8,580 bases of DNA, from positions 1-8,580 of the forward strand of contig CALZIH010000211.1 in the NCBI GenBank assembly GCA_945787305.1, given 5' to 3'. Source of the stretch: an uncultured Desulfobulbaceae bacterium. GTDB taxonomy: Bacteria > Desulfobacterota > Desulfobulbia > Desulfobulbales > Desulfobulbaceae. The notes below the pieces were generated by a model, which saw only the letters and a program-made list of their open reading frames with translations, did not search any database and was not told the origin of the DNA. This document shows, in pieces, positions 1 through 6,345 of this stretch. Every line of letters begins with the position of its first letter. Within the stretch, counting starts at the first letter, position 1. The translations under genes and the position numbers were made by a program.

Positions 1-138
1 GGCATGCAGATCACCAAAAAGGCAATTACCCAGGCAGGAGGATGGCCGATAGTCATAGGCCTCATTTCCGGTGTGGTCAAGGCAACCCTCTCCTTCTTTG
101 TTGTCCTTTGGCTCGTCAAAGATGTTATTTTGAATTAA
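1..138 (+). CDS. C-terminal end of a polytopic membrane protein, possibly a YeiH/UPF0324-type putative sulfate exporter (partial)
   Basis: An open frame enters from the left edge and stops with TAA at 136-138, giving 45 residues. The visible part has a short polar stretch (GMQITKKAITQAGGWPIV), then a long hydrophobic run to about residue 40 that makes one or two membrane helices, and a short charged tail (KDVILN). The pattern of a polar segment, a GG-x-P turn, a glycine-rich helix and a Lys-Ala inside the membrane segment resembles the C-terminus of the UPF0324/YeiH family of putative anion (sulfate) exporters, but 45 residues cannot settle the family. The next gene starts 21 bases downstream on the same strand, so the two are probably co-transcribed. 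The identification as a membrane protein is firm; the transporter family is a guess. Confidence 0.45.
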   Translation, partial: GMQITKKAITQAGGWPIVIGLISGVVKATLSFFVVLWLVKDVILN

Positions 139-146
139 TCTCCACC

Positions 147-153
147 AAAGGAG
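147..153 (+). promoter_or_regulatory. Ribosome binding site of the 68-residue membrane protein
   Basis: AAAGGAG lies six bases before the ATG at 160. It is one of the strongest Shine-Dalgarno matches in the cluster and argues that this small frame is really translated. Confidence 0.75.
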
Positions 154-159
154 TCTATT

Positions 160-366
160 ATGAGTGATCAAGACAAAAAGGTCGTTATTGAAACCGGTGA
201 TAGCGGCAAGGGAACCTCGGAAATTAATGAAGAGGCAAATACCGAAGAACTGGAGGAACGGGCGTTGTCTGTTTTTGCAAGCGAACGCAATGAGGACATA
301 ACCGCGCTTGTTTTCTGCCTTATCACCACCTTTCTTGTTTTGCTATTTACCAAGTGGTTGGTATAG
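160..366 (+). CDS. Small single-pass membrane protein, function unknown
   Basis: This 68-residue protein has a strongly charged, mostly acidic cytoplasmic-type N-terminal half (residues 1-46, many Glu/Asp, no Cys) and one C-terminal hydrophobic segment (about 47-68, running from ITALVFCLITTF to the TKWLV end). This is a tail-anchor or single-helix layout. The start is well supported by an AAAGGAG six bases upstream. I recognise no family. It follows the membrane protein at 1-138 by 21 bases, so a role as an accessory subunit of that protein is possible but unproven. It could equally be the first member of the downstream signalling cluster. The gene is real with good confidence; the function is unknown. 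Confidence 0.75.
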   Translation: MSDQDKKVVIETGDSGKGTSEINEEANTEELEERALSVFASERNEDITALVFCLITTFLVLLFTKWLV

Positions 367-397
367 TAAAACCATAATTCACTGAAAACAGTCCAAT

Positions 398-430
398 TTG
401 CCATGACCGGCTCATAACCGGTCATGGCAA
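398..430 (+). repeat. Perfect 13-bp inverted repeat with 7-base loop
   Basis: The left arm TTGCCATGACCGG (398-410) and the right arm CCGGTCATGGCAA (418-430) are perfectly complementary around the loop CTCATAA. It sits between the small membrane protein and the Usp gene. No run of T follows on either strand, so it does not look like a standard intrinsic terminator. It may be an mRNA processing or stabilising hairpin, a weak attenuator, or a palindromic operator. It also buries an ATG at 424 that is in frame with the Usp gene. Confidence 0.8.
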
Positions 431-446
431 CACAAAAGGTGCTTGT

Positions 447-452
447 AAAGGA
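447..452 (+). promoter_or_regulatory. Ribosome binding site that fixes the Usp start at 460
   Basis: AAAGGA stands seven bases before the ATG at 460. The alternative in-frame ATG at 424 lies inside the right arm of the inverted repeat and has no purine-rich sequence before it, so 460 is the preferred start. Confidence 0.7.
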
Positions 453-459
453 ACTCTCC

Positions 460-933
460 ATGTTTAATCATGTCCTGCTCTGCACCCATGGCACAGAAGG
501 TGCGCAAAAAGCGGAGGCTTTTATTTTCACACAGCTGACCGCAAACCCCGGAATCAAGGTCAGCGTACTCACGGTTCTTGACGAGGATTGGCGATTGATG
601 ACCGGCGATGACTGGCTCAACTCCAGCAAGACCCATGCTGCTTTCCTTGACCATGTGGAGGAGCAGGTTGGGGAAGAGATCAAAGAGGAGTGGCAGCGAA
701 TCAGAGATACCTACCCGATCGCCTCCCAGGTAAATTTCATCCAGCGAACCGGTGCCATTGAAAAAACCATTACCAGGGTCTCCGAAGAACTTGATTGCGA
801 CCTGATAGCCATCGGGCCCTATCGCAAGAGCAGAAGATTTCTGACGACCCATATGGAAAAAGGTCTGCGGGCCAGGATGAAAAATGAAAGTCTGCACCCC
901 CTGCTGCCATGTCCCCTCCTCATAGTCCCTTAG
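460..933 (+). CDS. Universal stress protein (Usp) family protein
   Basis: With the start at 460 this is a 157-residue cytoplasmic protein, the usual length of a single Usp domain. It begins with the family's first beta strand (FNHVLLCTHGTEGAQKAEAF), followed by a second strand with VSVLTVLDED. Residues 99-157 hold the typical C-terminal half: a helix, then CDLIAIGPYRKS, then PCPLLIVP at the end. The glycine-rich G-2x-G-9x-G(S/T) nucleotide-binding signature is not intact, so ATP binding is uncertain and a UspA-like protein is more likely. The gene ends inside the start of the next gene. A second Usp domain occurs within the kinase two genes downstream, so the free protein may pair with that domain. 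Family assignment is confident; the partner is inferred. Confidence 0.85.
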   Translation: MFNHVLLCTHGTEGAQKAEAFIFTQLTANPGIKVSVLTVLDEDWRLMTGDDWLNSSKTHAAFLDHVEEQVGEEIKEEWQRIRDTYPIASQVNFIQRTGAIEKTITRVSEELDCDLIAIGPYRKSRRFLTTHMEKGLRARMKNESLHPLLPCPLLIVP

Positions 934-1496
934 AGGTGAGCACGCAATCTGCCCATCAGGAATTTGATCTCGGCCTTCAGGTGCCGGCCGGTCTAAACCT
1001 GCAACAACTCTTTCCCCATGACCGACTACTGCGGCTGCACCCCCACTGGTTTATCTCTGATTTCAAAGAAGAGGGAACATCATTTTCAGCGGCCATCACT
1101 GATTATGTGACGGAAAACCAATCCTCGCTGGCCGGTTCTTTGAGCTTTCACTCTAGCAAAGATGAACTGCTGCGCATCTCCATGTCCGGAACCGTCGACG
1201 CCACCCTTATTTTTCTCAAGGAGGACGACACCTTAAAGGCACGGATTATTCCAAAGGACGGATTAATAGAAGATAATGACCCGATACTGCTCTGGCTACG
1301 AGGCGTCAGGGAATACATCCGCCTCTACCTGAAACGAACGCCGGTTACGCTGTTTTTCCGTCTTATAATGAACCGGATGATCCTGCAGATGAATCCGTCC
1401 CAGCGCAAAATATGCATGATGATCACTAAAATTACAGCGGTGGAACTCCTGGTGATTGTACTGATTGTAGTCGGGTATGTCTTCTTCGTCCTCTAG
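909..1496 (+). CDS. Tail-anchored protein of unknown function with possible SRPBCC-like cytoplasmic domain
   Basis: This 195-residue protein overlaps the Usp gene by 25 bases at its ATG and the kinase gene by 20 bases at its end. Residues 1-30 look disordered. Residues 31-115 alternate short strands and include LLRLHPHWFI, reminiscent of the opening of SRPBCC/START-like lipid- or ligand-binding folds; this is my impression from the pattern, not a proven match. Residues 124-172 are helical and basic (LWLRGVREYIRLYLKRTP, then NPSQRKICMM). Residues 174-194 form one strongly hydrophobic C-terminal helix, so the protein is probably tail-anchored with its domain in the cytoplasm. Neither ATG 909 nor the alternative GTG 936 has a clear ribosome binding site; translation is probably coupled to the upstream gene. 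The gene is firm; its role is unknown. Confidence 0.75.
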   Translation: MSPPHSPLEVSTQSAHQEFDLGLQVPAGLNLQQLFPHDRLLRLHPHWFISDFKEEGTSFSAAITDYVTENQSSLAGSLSFHSSKDELLRISMSGTVDATLIFLKEDDTLKARIIPKDGLIEDNDPILLWLRGVREYIRLYLKRTPVTLFFRLIMNRMILQMNPSQRKICMMITKITAVELLVIVLIVVGYVFFVL

Positions 1497-3306
1497 TCCA
1501 TACCAACTCCCTGCAGTTGGCGATTCCCTTGACATCTTCAGCCTGCGCGCCGAGTTACACAAAGGGGCGTTGACCACCCTTTTCCTTGCCGAAGACATGC
1601 TCACCCTGGAACAGGTTGTTCTGAAGATACCCTGTGGCGACATTCTTAACCAGCCGATTCTCCTCTACCATTACCAAAATGAAGAACGGATAAGCCGCCG
1701 TCTTGATCACCCCGGCATTATCCGCTTTATCAATCGGCAGAGAAGCAGGCAGTACATTATCATGGAATATGTACTCGGTCGCGACCTGCGATCCATGGTC
1801 GGCACCAACCGTACCCTGGAGCTGGACCAGGCCCTGTCTTTGATGCAGCAACTCTGCAGGGTTGTAGCCTATCTGCATGATCAACATATTGTTCACCTGG
1901 ATCTGAAACCTGAAAACATTCTCTACCTCGATGACTTAACAATCAAGGTGATTGATTTTGGATTAGCCAGCTGCGGCGATCTTCCCGATCTCCTTGCCCT
2001 TGACATGCAAAACCCCCAGGGAACCCCCTGGTATATCGCTCCGGAGCAACTACTGGGTGAACGGGATGATCCCCGTTGTGATATTTATTCCATGGGTATG
2101 CTGTTGTACGAAATGCTCACCGGCAGACTCCCCTGGCCCCGTTCCAGTAAACTCCAGATCGCGCGCCGCCGTCTGCGCCACGACCCGACCCCGCCTCGCC
2201 ATTACAACCGGGAAATACCACCCCAGATCCAATCCATAATACTCCGGGCCATTGCCCGCCATGCCAGCAACCGCTATAGCCGCATTGAAGAGATGCAACA
2301 CGATTTGCAACACTGGCGGCAGTTGCCGGTTACAGATGTTGGCAGACAGAGCAAACCGAATTCACTGTGGCGACGCCTGTTTCCAGGCAACGCAATCAAA
2401 AAGAATTTTACCGCAAAAAAACGAGCAGAGATCTCATCGGCTCGGCCACAGATAATCGGCGCCTTCATCGATTCCCCCAACAGTGACGACCTGTTGATGG
2501 AATTAAAAAAACAGGCCCTTATCCGCTCATGCGATGTCACATTGGTTCATGTCATTGAAGAGGAGAGCGACTCTCATTTTCTCCGTTACGGGATAGCTGT
2601 TGAGGGGGAAAAACTCATGACCAGACTTGAACGGGCTGTTCAACAGTTGCGCCGCTGCAGTATCGATCCCAGTATTCGCTTGATCCGGGGGGAAGCGGTT
2701 GAGGTCTTGAGAAATATCGCCGATAGTCTGAATGCTGAATTGCTGCTGTTGGGCAAATCTCGTAAAAAAAAGGGATTATGGGGTGACACATCGGTACCAA
2801 GGCGTTTGCGGAAAAACAGCCCGTGTCCGGTAGCGGTTGCTGAAGAGGAACGGTTTGCACCGGCAACGGATCTCGGCCATCTCCAACCGAGCCAATTGAC
2901 TGCCGAACACGTCCTTGCCTGTGATATTTTCCTGGTGGACCTCTGGTACGAACATCTGCATTATCATACAGATCTTATCTACCGCAAGCTCCTTGAACCC
3001 GGACTGCAAATCGATAGTGGTGAAGACAACTGTCTTTTTGGTCGTTGGCTGGAAACGCTTGAAATAAGTAAAGAATGGCAAGAGGTGATATCGTCCCTGA
3101 AAGCTATCCACCGCCAATTTCATCAGGTTGTGGCCCACATGATAGAACTCGAAGAGCATGATCATATCGGCCTGCTGGATCTCTATCTCGATGAATCGCT
3201 GCCGCTTTCCTGCAGCCTGAAAAACGAACTGGGACAGGTCTCATTGAAACTGCGCGACCATCTTGAATTGAAGCCTGAACAGGTCCCCTTTCTTGCTGAC
3301 GAATGA
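1477..3306 (+). CDS. Soluble Ser/Thr protein kinase fused to a Usp domain and a C-terminal CZB zinc-binding domain
   Basis: The 609-residue protein has three parts. (1) Residues 18-282 are a Hanks-type kinase: ATP-anchoring Lys50 in VVLK, helix C Glu69, catalytic loop HLDLKPEN (140-147, Asp142, Asn147), DFG at 160-162, GTPWYIAPE (182-190) and Asp202. Only one of the three P-loop glycines remains (Gly30, in KGALTT), but the catalytic residues are intact, so it is probably active. (2) Residues 324-455 are Usp-like, with ELLLLGKSRKKKG and a PCPVAV end. (3) Residues 476-598 match the CZB domain known from bacterial chemoreceptors and diguanylate cyclases: candidate Zn ligands His493, Cys519 in CLFGRW, and His545/His549 in HRQFH. 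CZB domains bind Zn with three His and one Cys and have been linked to oxidant (HOCl) and zinc sensing. There is no membrane helix, so it acts in the cytoplasm. It overlaps the previous gene by 20 bases. Domain calls are from motifs seen; the sensing role is inferred. Confidence 0.92.
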   Translation: MSSSSSSPYQLPAVGDSLDIFSLRAELHKGALTTLFLAEDMLTLEQVVLKIPCGDILNQPILLYHYQNEERISRRLDHPGIIRFINRQRSRQYIIMEYVLGRDLRSMVGTNRTLELDQALSLMQQLCRVVAYLHDQHIVHLDLKPENILYLDDLTIKVIDFGLASCGDLPDLLALDMQNPQGTPWYIAPEQLLGERDDPRCDIYSMGMLLYEMLTGRLPWPRSSKLQIARRRLRHDPTPPRHYNREIPPQIQSIILRAIARHASNRYSRIEEMQHDLQHWRQLPVTDVGRQSKPNSLWRRLFPGNAIKKNFTAKKRAEISSARPQIIGAFIDSPNSDDLLMELKKQALIRSCDVTLVHVIEEESDSHFLRYGIAVEGEKLMTRLERAVQQLRRCSIDPSIRLIRGEAVEVLRNIADSLNAELLLLGKSRKKKGLWGDTSVPRRLRKNSPCPVAVAEEERFAPATDLGHLQPSQLTAEHVLACDIFLVDLWYEHLHYHTDLIYRKLLEPGLQIDSGEDNCLFGRWLETLEISKEWQEVISSLKAIHRQFHQVVAHMIELEEHDHIGLLDLYLDESLPLSCSLKNELGQVSLKLRDHLELKPEQVPFLADE

Positions 3307-3325
3307 CGAAACCTGTCCTGTCGAG

Positions 3326-3454
3326 ATGCCGAATCTCGCCGGCTATGGGCCCGTACTCAGTGCCTTCAACCTCGAACAAGACCTGAGCACCTTAATCAGA
3401 AAAAAAGAAAAGAATCCCCAGCCGCCAGATGCAGCATCAACAAGGAACAACTGA
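3326..3454 (+). CDS. Possible 42-residue protein between kinase and phosphoesterase
   Basis: An open frame starts at ATG 3326 and ends with a TGA directly abutting the ATG of the phosphoesterase (TGAATG), the kind of junction seen in translationally coupled genes. The product starts MPNLAGYGPVLSAFNLEQDL, then becomes basic and proline-rich, with a QPPDAASTRNN end. The frame stays open further upstream, through a TTG at 3293 inside the kinase end, adding TNDETCPVE. No good ribosome binding site precedes ATG 3326. Alternatives are non-coding leader sequence, or an extension of the kinase reached by frameshifting near its stop codon. I recognise no family. Confidence 0.35.
   Translation: MPNLAGYGPVLSAFNLEQDLSTLIRKKEKNPQPPDAASTRNN
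3442..3446 (+). promoter_or_regulatory. Ribosome binding site of the metallophosphoesterase
   Basis: AAGGA stands eight bases before the ATG at 3455, supporting that start, which places the first metal-binding motif at residue 8 as usual for the family. Confidence 0.65.
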
Positions 3455-4195
3455 ATGCGTTTGATGATATTCTCTGATGTGCACGGTAACCTTGATGCCT
3501 TGCAGGGTATGCTGCAGGACTGTGCAAGCCGAAACGTGCACCGAAGTATCTGCCTTGGAGATCTGGTTGGGTATGGGCCGTACCCCAACGAATGCATTGA
3601 GTTGGTGCGTAACTTGAAAAATTGCCGCTGCCTGGCCGGAAATCATGATTTGGCTGCATTATGGGAAACCTCTCCCTACGGCATGTCTCCTGTTGCCAAG
3701 GAGGCGATTCTTTGGACCATGGATCAACTGAGCGTTGAAAACAAGCAATACCTCGCAACACTGCCGGACCGCCTTGATCTGGCCGACATGACCTTTGCCC
3801 ATGCGAACCCGTACAACCCGAGAGGCTGGCGCTATGTAATGAACCGAAAATACGCCCTGCGGAGCTTTTCCGCCACTGCCTGCCGTCACCTGTTCATCGG
3901 CCACAGCCACCGACCGCTGGTCATCACAAAGAATCATATCCTTGACCTTCATTTCCAGAAAATCCCCGGTTCCATCCGGTTCAGAGTAGGCGACAGCAGG
4001 CGTCGAATCATCAACTGCGGCAGTGTCGGCCAACCAAGAGACAGAGATCCGCGTTCTTGCTATCTTATCTATGACAGCCGCAAACAACGACTGGAATTTT
4101 ACCGGGTTGCATACAGTACAACAAAGGTGGCCCAGGCCATCCATAATGCCGGTTTACCGCTCCTGCTGAGCAAACGGCTTTTCAAAGGAATATAG
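3455..4195 (+). CDS. Calcineurin-like metallophosphoesterase (YfcE/PF12850-type phosphatase)
   Basis: This 246-residue cytoplasmic protein has all five blocks of a two-metal phosphoesterase: FSDVHGN (Asp8, His10), GDLVGYGPYPNE (Asp36), AGNHD (Asn63, His64), FAHANP (His116) and GHSHRP (His150, His152). The C-terminal NCGSVGQPRDRDPRSCYLIYD (from 187) is typical of the family. Family members hydrolyse phosphomonoesters, phosphodiesters, dinucleotides or, in some cases, phosphoproteins; sequence alone does not say which. The gene lies between two Ser/Thr kinase genes, 20 bases before the second, so dephosphorylating a kinase or its substrate is a reasonable but untested role. A loop at 157-183 (HILDLHFQKIPGSIRFRVGD) departs from the compact family pattern, but no catalytic residue is missing. 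Confidence 0.92.
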   Translation: MRLMIFSDVHGNLDALQGMLQDCASRNVHRSICLGDLVGYGPYPNECIELVRNLKNCRCLAGNHDLAALWETSPYGMSPVAKEAILWTMDQLSVENKQYLATLPDRLDLADMTFAHANPYNPRGWRYVMNRKYALRSFSATACRHLFIGHSHRPLVITKNHILDLHFQKIPGSIRFRVGDSRRRIINCGSVGQPRDRDPRSCYLIYDSRKQRLEFYRVAYSTTKVAQAIHNAGLPLLLSKRLFKGI

Positions 4196-4215
4196 CCCGT
4201 CGAATCAGGAAGCCC

Positions 4216-5913
4216 ATGAAAACGAAACGATATGGTCAGGTGCCGACCACCAACCTGAAAAAACGATTTTTTCTTTGGTCAACCCTCATTCTCTTGGGTG
4301 GTGGTCTGTTATTGTCTGCTCTTTCCTTCTGGAATACCCGACGACTGCTCATGACCGAGGCCATGGCCAAGTCGGAAGTCATTCTCCGAGAGGTTGAGGC
4401 TATCCGTGCGTACGTCAAGGAAGAACTCCGACCGAAAATGTACGAGTTGCACAGCAAAGATGCCTTTATTATTGAGGCGATGTCCACCACCTACATAAGC
4501 ACTCGGATCATGGAACGCTTTGCCGATTCCATGCCCAGCTACCTCTACCGGCGAGCCTCCTTGAATCCGCACAATGAGAACAACCTGGCCGATGCATTTG
4601 AAGAGGAGATGTTCGACTGGTTTGAAGAGGATGGCAGCCGGTTATTCTGGCAGGGAGTGGTACGAAAAAATGGCGAAGCCTTTTTCATATCCATGGTACC
4701 CGATTACTTCACCCGCGGCTGTATCCGCTGTCACGGCAAAGTGGAAGATGCACCACAATCCTTGATTGACAGATATGGTTCTAACGGTGGTTTTCGATTC
4801 AAGGCCGGAGACCTGGCCGGTATTAATTCAGTGGCAATACCGGTTTCCTCATCTCTTCGTGAGGCATGGCAGGGCAGCCTTATTATGTTCATCATCACTT
4901 TGGGCGCGACCCTTGTCTGGCTTTATCTTTTGAACCTGCTCTTTCATCGGCTGGTCATCGAACGACTTGGAGCCATGCTCTCCCTGATGACTGAAAAAAC
5001 GAGAGAGCATGGCGAATCCAGTCCGGGCGATGAACTAGATGCCCTGCACGCCTCGCTTGGTTCACTGCGCAGTTATGTCCGCTCGGCCCGAAAAGGGTCT
5101 TCGCTCCAGCCTAACTTCATCGGCGACTATGTTGTAACCAGGCCTATAGTTGCCGGTGCGATGTCATGGCTGTACTGCGGCTATACTGAAAAATCTCAAG
5201 AGAAGGTGGCTCTGAAGTTTGGTTTTGACGAGGTACTGCAAAATCCATTATACAGGGCCTGCCTCGAAACAGAGCTGCAACTGTTTGAAACCGTATCCCA
5301 CGCTTGCCTGCCCAAGGTCAAGCAACGACTTGACGATGTACTGATCCTGGAGGAAGTCCAGGGCAGGAGTTTTATCACCCTCCTGGAAAAAGGGCGATTA
5401 GACCGACATGTGCTGCTTCCTGTTTTTTCTCAACTCTGTGATCTGGTTTCCTCCTTGCACGCGGCTGGCATTGTACATCACGATCTACGGCCACAGATCC
5501 TGATGCTCGATGAAAGACAACGAGTGCAACTCATCGATATGGGACTTGCGGCTGATGACAGCCTACCTGACCCCATAGTTGCTGCAGGCCTTGCACCCCA
5601 GGGAGACCCTCTCTATATGGCACCTGAGCAGATTCAAGGTAAACGTGGGGATCCGCGCAGCGATATCTATGGACTCGGCATCCTGCTCTACCTGGCGGCA
5701 ACGGGTAGCCTGCCATTTACCGAAAAAAGAAAATCTCCACAAAGCTGGATGCAGTACAAAGAGCAGGTTGCAATGCCACGAAACGTTGGGGCCGGCCTGT
5801 CTCAGGCCTTGGAGCAAGTCATTATCAAGGCAATGTCCCCAGACAGAAAGCAACGATACCAATGGGTGGAGGATTTATGTGAGGATCTCAACAACGCATT
5901 AACAAAGCATTAA
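4216..5913 (+). CDS. Membrane haem c sensor (DUF3365/Tll0287-like) fused to an atypical Ser/Thr kinase or pseudokinase
   Basis: This 565-residue protein starts after CAGGAAG at 4206-4212. Residues 17-37 form the first membrane helix. Residues 38-219 are periplasmic and resemble DUF3365/Tll0287-like domains: NPHNENNLADAFEEEMFDWF, then the haem c site CIRCH (Cys169, Cys172, His173), APQSLIDRYG and INSVAIPV. Residues 220-243 are the second membrane helix, and 245-295 a HAMP-like or helical linker. Residues 301-563 are a kinase fold: Lys334 in VALK, helix C Glu353, HHDLRPQ (421-427, Asp423), DMG (441-443), GDPLYMAPE (463-471) and Asp483. The catalytic-loop Asn that binds metal is absent, DFG reads DMG, the DLKP Lys is Arg, and the usual activation-segment Thr is Asp. 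Activity is therefore doubtful. The domain shares the unusual single-glycine P-loop pattern (GAMS) with the upstream kinase (GALT), so the two are likely related. Haem binding is strongly suggested by sequence; its ligand (redox state, O2, NO) is unknown. Confidence 0.9.
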   Translation: MKTKRYGQVPTTNLKKRFFLWSTLILLGGGLLLSALSFWNTRRLLMTEAMAKSEVILREVEAIRAYVKEELRPKMYELHSKDAFIIEAMSTTYISTRIMERFADSMPSYLYRRASLNPHNENNLADAFEEEMFDWFEEDGSRLFWQGVVRKNGEAFFISMVPDYFTRGCIRCHGKVEDAPQSLIDRYGSNGGFRFKAGDLAGINSVAIPVSSSLREAWQGSLIMFIITLGATLVWLYLLNLLFHRLVIERLGAMLSLMTEKTREHGESSPGDELDALHASLGSLRSYVRSARKGSSLQPNFIGDYVVTRPIVAGAMSWLYCGYTEKSQEKVALKFGFDEVLQNPLYRACLETELQLFETVSHACLPKVKQRLDDVLILEEVQGRSFITLLEKGRLDRHVLLPVFSQLCDLVSSLHAAGIVHHDLRPQILMLDERQRVQLIDMGLAADDSLPDPIVAAGLAPQGDPLYMAPEQIQGKRGDPRSDIYGLGILLYLAATGSLPFTEKRKSPQSWMQYKEQVAMPRNVGAGLSQALEQVIIKAMSPDRKQRYQWVEDLCEDLNNALTKH

Positions 5914-6345
5914 ATGTAGGCCACCTTGAATAATTGTATTTTCGCCCGATCTCGGCGTTATGCTCATCATTTTATCCTGGGAATATCGGCTATATGTTTG
6001 TGGTAAAATTATTCGCATGCCTCGGAGTCTTCGCTTACCTTGCCAATCAGGTAGCCAAAACCAAGAACACAGAAAAAAACCAGGTTCGGGTTTGAATGCA
6101 GAAGTTCGATCAGGCAGCGTGTCATTGATACTTTGCCGGATTACGTTCCTTCATTTATTAGCATGTGGAAGGAGGACATACAAAAGGAAAAAGGGGAACC
6201 AGGACTGGTCCCCCTCGCTGTTCTCTATAATACCCAACCTGTTAAAACGACCTCATGCTCCAGGTACTGCAGGGGCAGGTATCGGCACAGAACCCGCAGG
6301 GTGATAAAAAAATCGCTTTCTGGGCGAGGAGTTTTGGCGCTTACT
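5914..6345. other. Convergent intergenic region without a convincing gene
   Basis: These 432 bases separate the plus-strand cluster from the minus-strand hydrolase. No intrinsic terminator for the cluster is obvious right after 5913. A 33-codon frame at 5994-6095 would encode a hydrophobic N-terminus (MFVVKLFACLGVFAYLANQV) with a polar tail but has no ribosome binding site. Downstream, one frame around 6118-6240 reads like protein (RVIDTLPDYVPSFISMWKED) and then turns into Arg/Cys-rich nonsense that runs into the antisense of the next gene. This may be a decayed small gene or chance. The clear element here is the minus-strand terminator at 6182-6213. Confidence 0.5.
6182..6213 (-). terminator. 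Intrinsic terminator for the serine hydrolase gene
   Basis: On the minus strand, GGGGACC (6213-6207) pairs with GGTTCCCC (6200-6193) around a six-base loop with one bulged base, and is followed by a T-rich run (TTTTTCCTTTT, 6192-6182). It lies about 130-165 bases past the stop codon of the minus-strand gene. On the plus strand the hairpin is not followed by T residues, so it should not efficiently end transcription of the upstream cluster. Confidence 0.7.

Noticed and set aside
424..459. Upstream ATG extending the Usp gene by 12 residues
   Set aside because: The ATG lies in the right arm of the inverted repeat, has no ribosome binding site, and the family fold begins right after the ATG at 460, which has AAAGGA.
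412..897. 161-codon open frame on the minus strand
   Set aside because: It lies fully antisense to the Usp gene, whose domain is clear; the product has no recognisable motif.
2905..3270. Haemerythrin domain at the kinase C-terminus
   Set aside because: The His/Glu spacing of haemerythrin (HxxxE, HxxxH) is absent; the CxFGxW and HxxxH arrangement fits CZB.
3396..3761. 121-codon minus-strand frame over the kinase-phosphoesterase junction
   Set aside because: Mostly antisense to the phosphoesterase, with low-complexity composition and no motif.
3659..4144. 161-codon minus-strand frame
   Set aside because: Antisense shadow of the metallophosphoesterase, which has all five catalytic blocks.
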